A stretch of DNA of 64,000 nucleotides from Streptomyces viridiviolaceus (GTDB taxonomy: Bacteria; Actinomycetota; Actinomycetes; Streptomycetales; Streptomycetaceae): positions 1 through 64,000 of the forward strand of contig NZ_BMWA01000031.1 in assembly GCF_014650995.1 (NCBI RefSeq), written 5' to 3'. How positions within the stretch are numbered: position 1 is the stretch's first letter. Below are more notes on the stretch, generated by a model, which was given only the letters and a program-made list of their open reading frames with translations, ran no database searches and was not told the origin of the DNA. The stretch itself is not shown here.

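Noticed and set aside
63798-63800. ATG near 63798 as the start of the giant gene
   Set aside because: The frame stays open to 64000 and the upstream residues match the conserved LHVHLDGGSGGASFAYVLA core of the duplicate module, so this Met is internal.
31438-64000. NRPS/PKS megasynthase as explanation of gene size
   Set aside because: No condensation, adenylation, ketosynthase or carrier-protein motifs anywhere in the frame.

Overview
The window is high-GC DNA from a filamentous actinomycete, most likely Streptomyces. The reasons are codon-position GC bias throughout, an SsgA-like sporulation protein (a family confined to morphologically complex actinomycetes), and a Streptomyces-style type VII secretion (T7SS/ESX) locus. 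There are no RNA genes, CRISPR arrays or intact insertion sequences that I can support.

Layout. (1) Positions 1-5070, plus strand, are ordinary chromosome: the end of a luciferase-like flavin oxidoreductase, its coupled FMN reductase, an SsgA-like protein, an MFS exporter and an alpha/beta hydrolase. Decayed DNA lies between and after them, including a clear LysR pseudogene. (2) Positions 5073-24559, all minus strand, are a T7SS locus. In transcription order it has a membrane-anchored B-lectin protein, EccC, EccD, EccB, a 911-aa protein of unknown role, a beta-helix/EccA-like AAA fusion, two WXG100-size proteins, a 228-aa helical protein with a Gly/Ser/Thr tail, a 1102-aa WXG-headed protein with long tandem repeats, and a small T7SS-associated protein. 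No mycosin protease or recognisable EccE is present in the window. (3) Positions 24722-26190 hold a class II glutamine amidotransferase and a LuxR-type regulator whose receiver domain lacks the phosphoacceptor. (4) Positions 26310-29761 are a polar amino-acid ABC importer with the gene order of Corynebacterium gluABCD, divergent from a LysR regulator (29894-30814). (5) Positions 31438-64000, minus strand, are one uninterrupted reading frame that leaves the right edge still open: at least 10,853 amino acids.

The giant protein is the centre of interest. It resembles the actinomycete 'lonely Cys domain' giants. The only cysteine I noticed lies in a His-Cys (caspase/CHAT-like, clan CD) fold. It also carries two embedded zinc-protease motifs (HEVLHGLGVRDD, and HELAH with a downstream EEYFAQ), a degenerate ADP-ribosyltransferase-like domain, and a roughly 1260-residue tract of short helical repeats bracketed by two copies of the same module. 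Most of the remaining length is Gly/Ser-rich, beta-type modules. Its location beside a complete T7SS core, also on the minus strand, suggests it is exported by or acts with that system. This is inference, because the N-terminus lies outside the window.

A plausible reading is that the T7SS core (EccB/C/D plus AAA chaperone) exports the WXG100 pair and the repeat-rich substrates. The glutamine-related genes next door (amidotransferase, glutamate-type importer, LuxR and LysR regulators) may tie its expression to nitrogen or amino-acid status.
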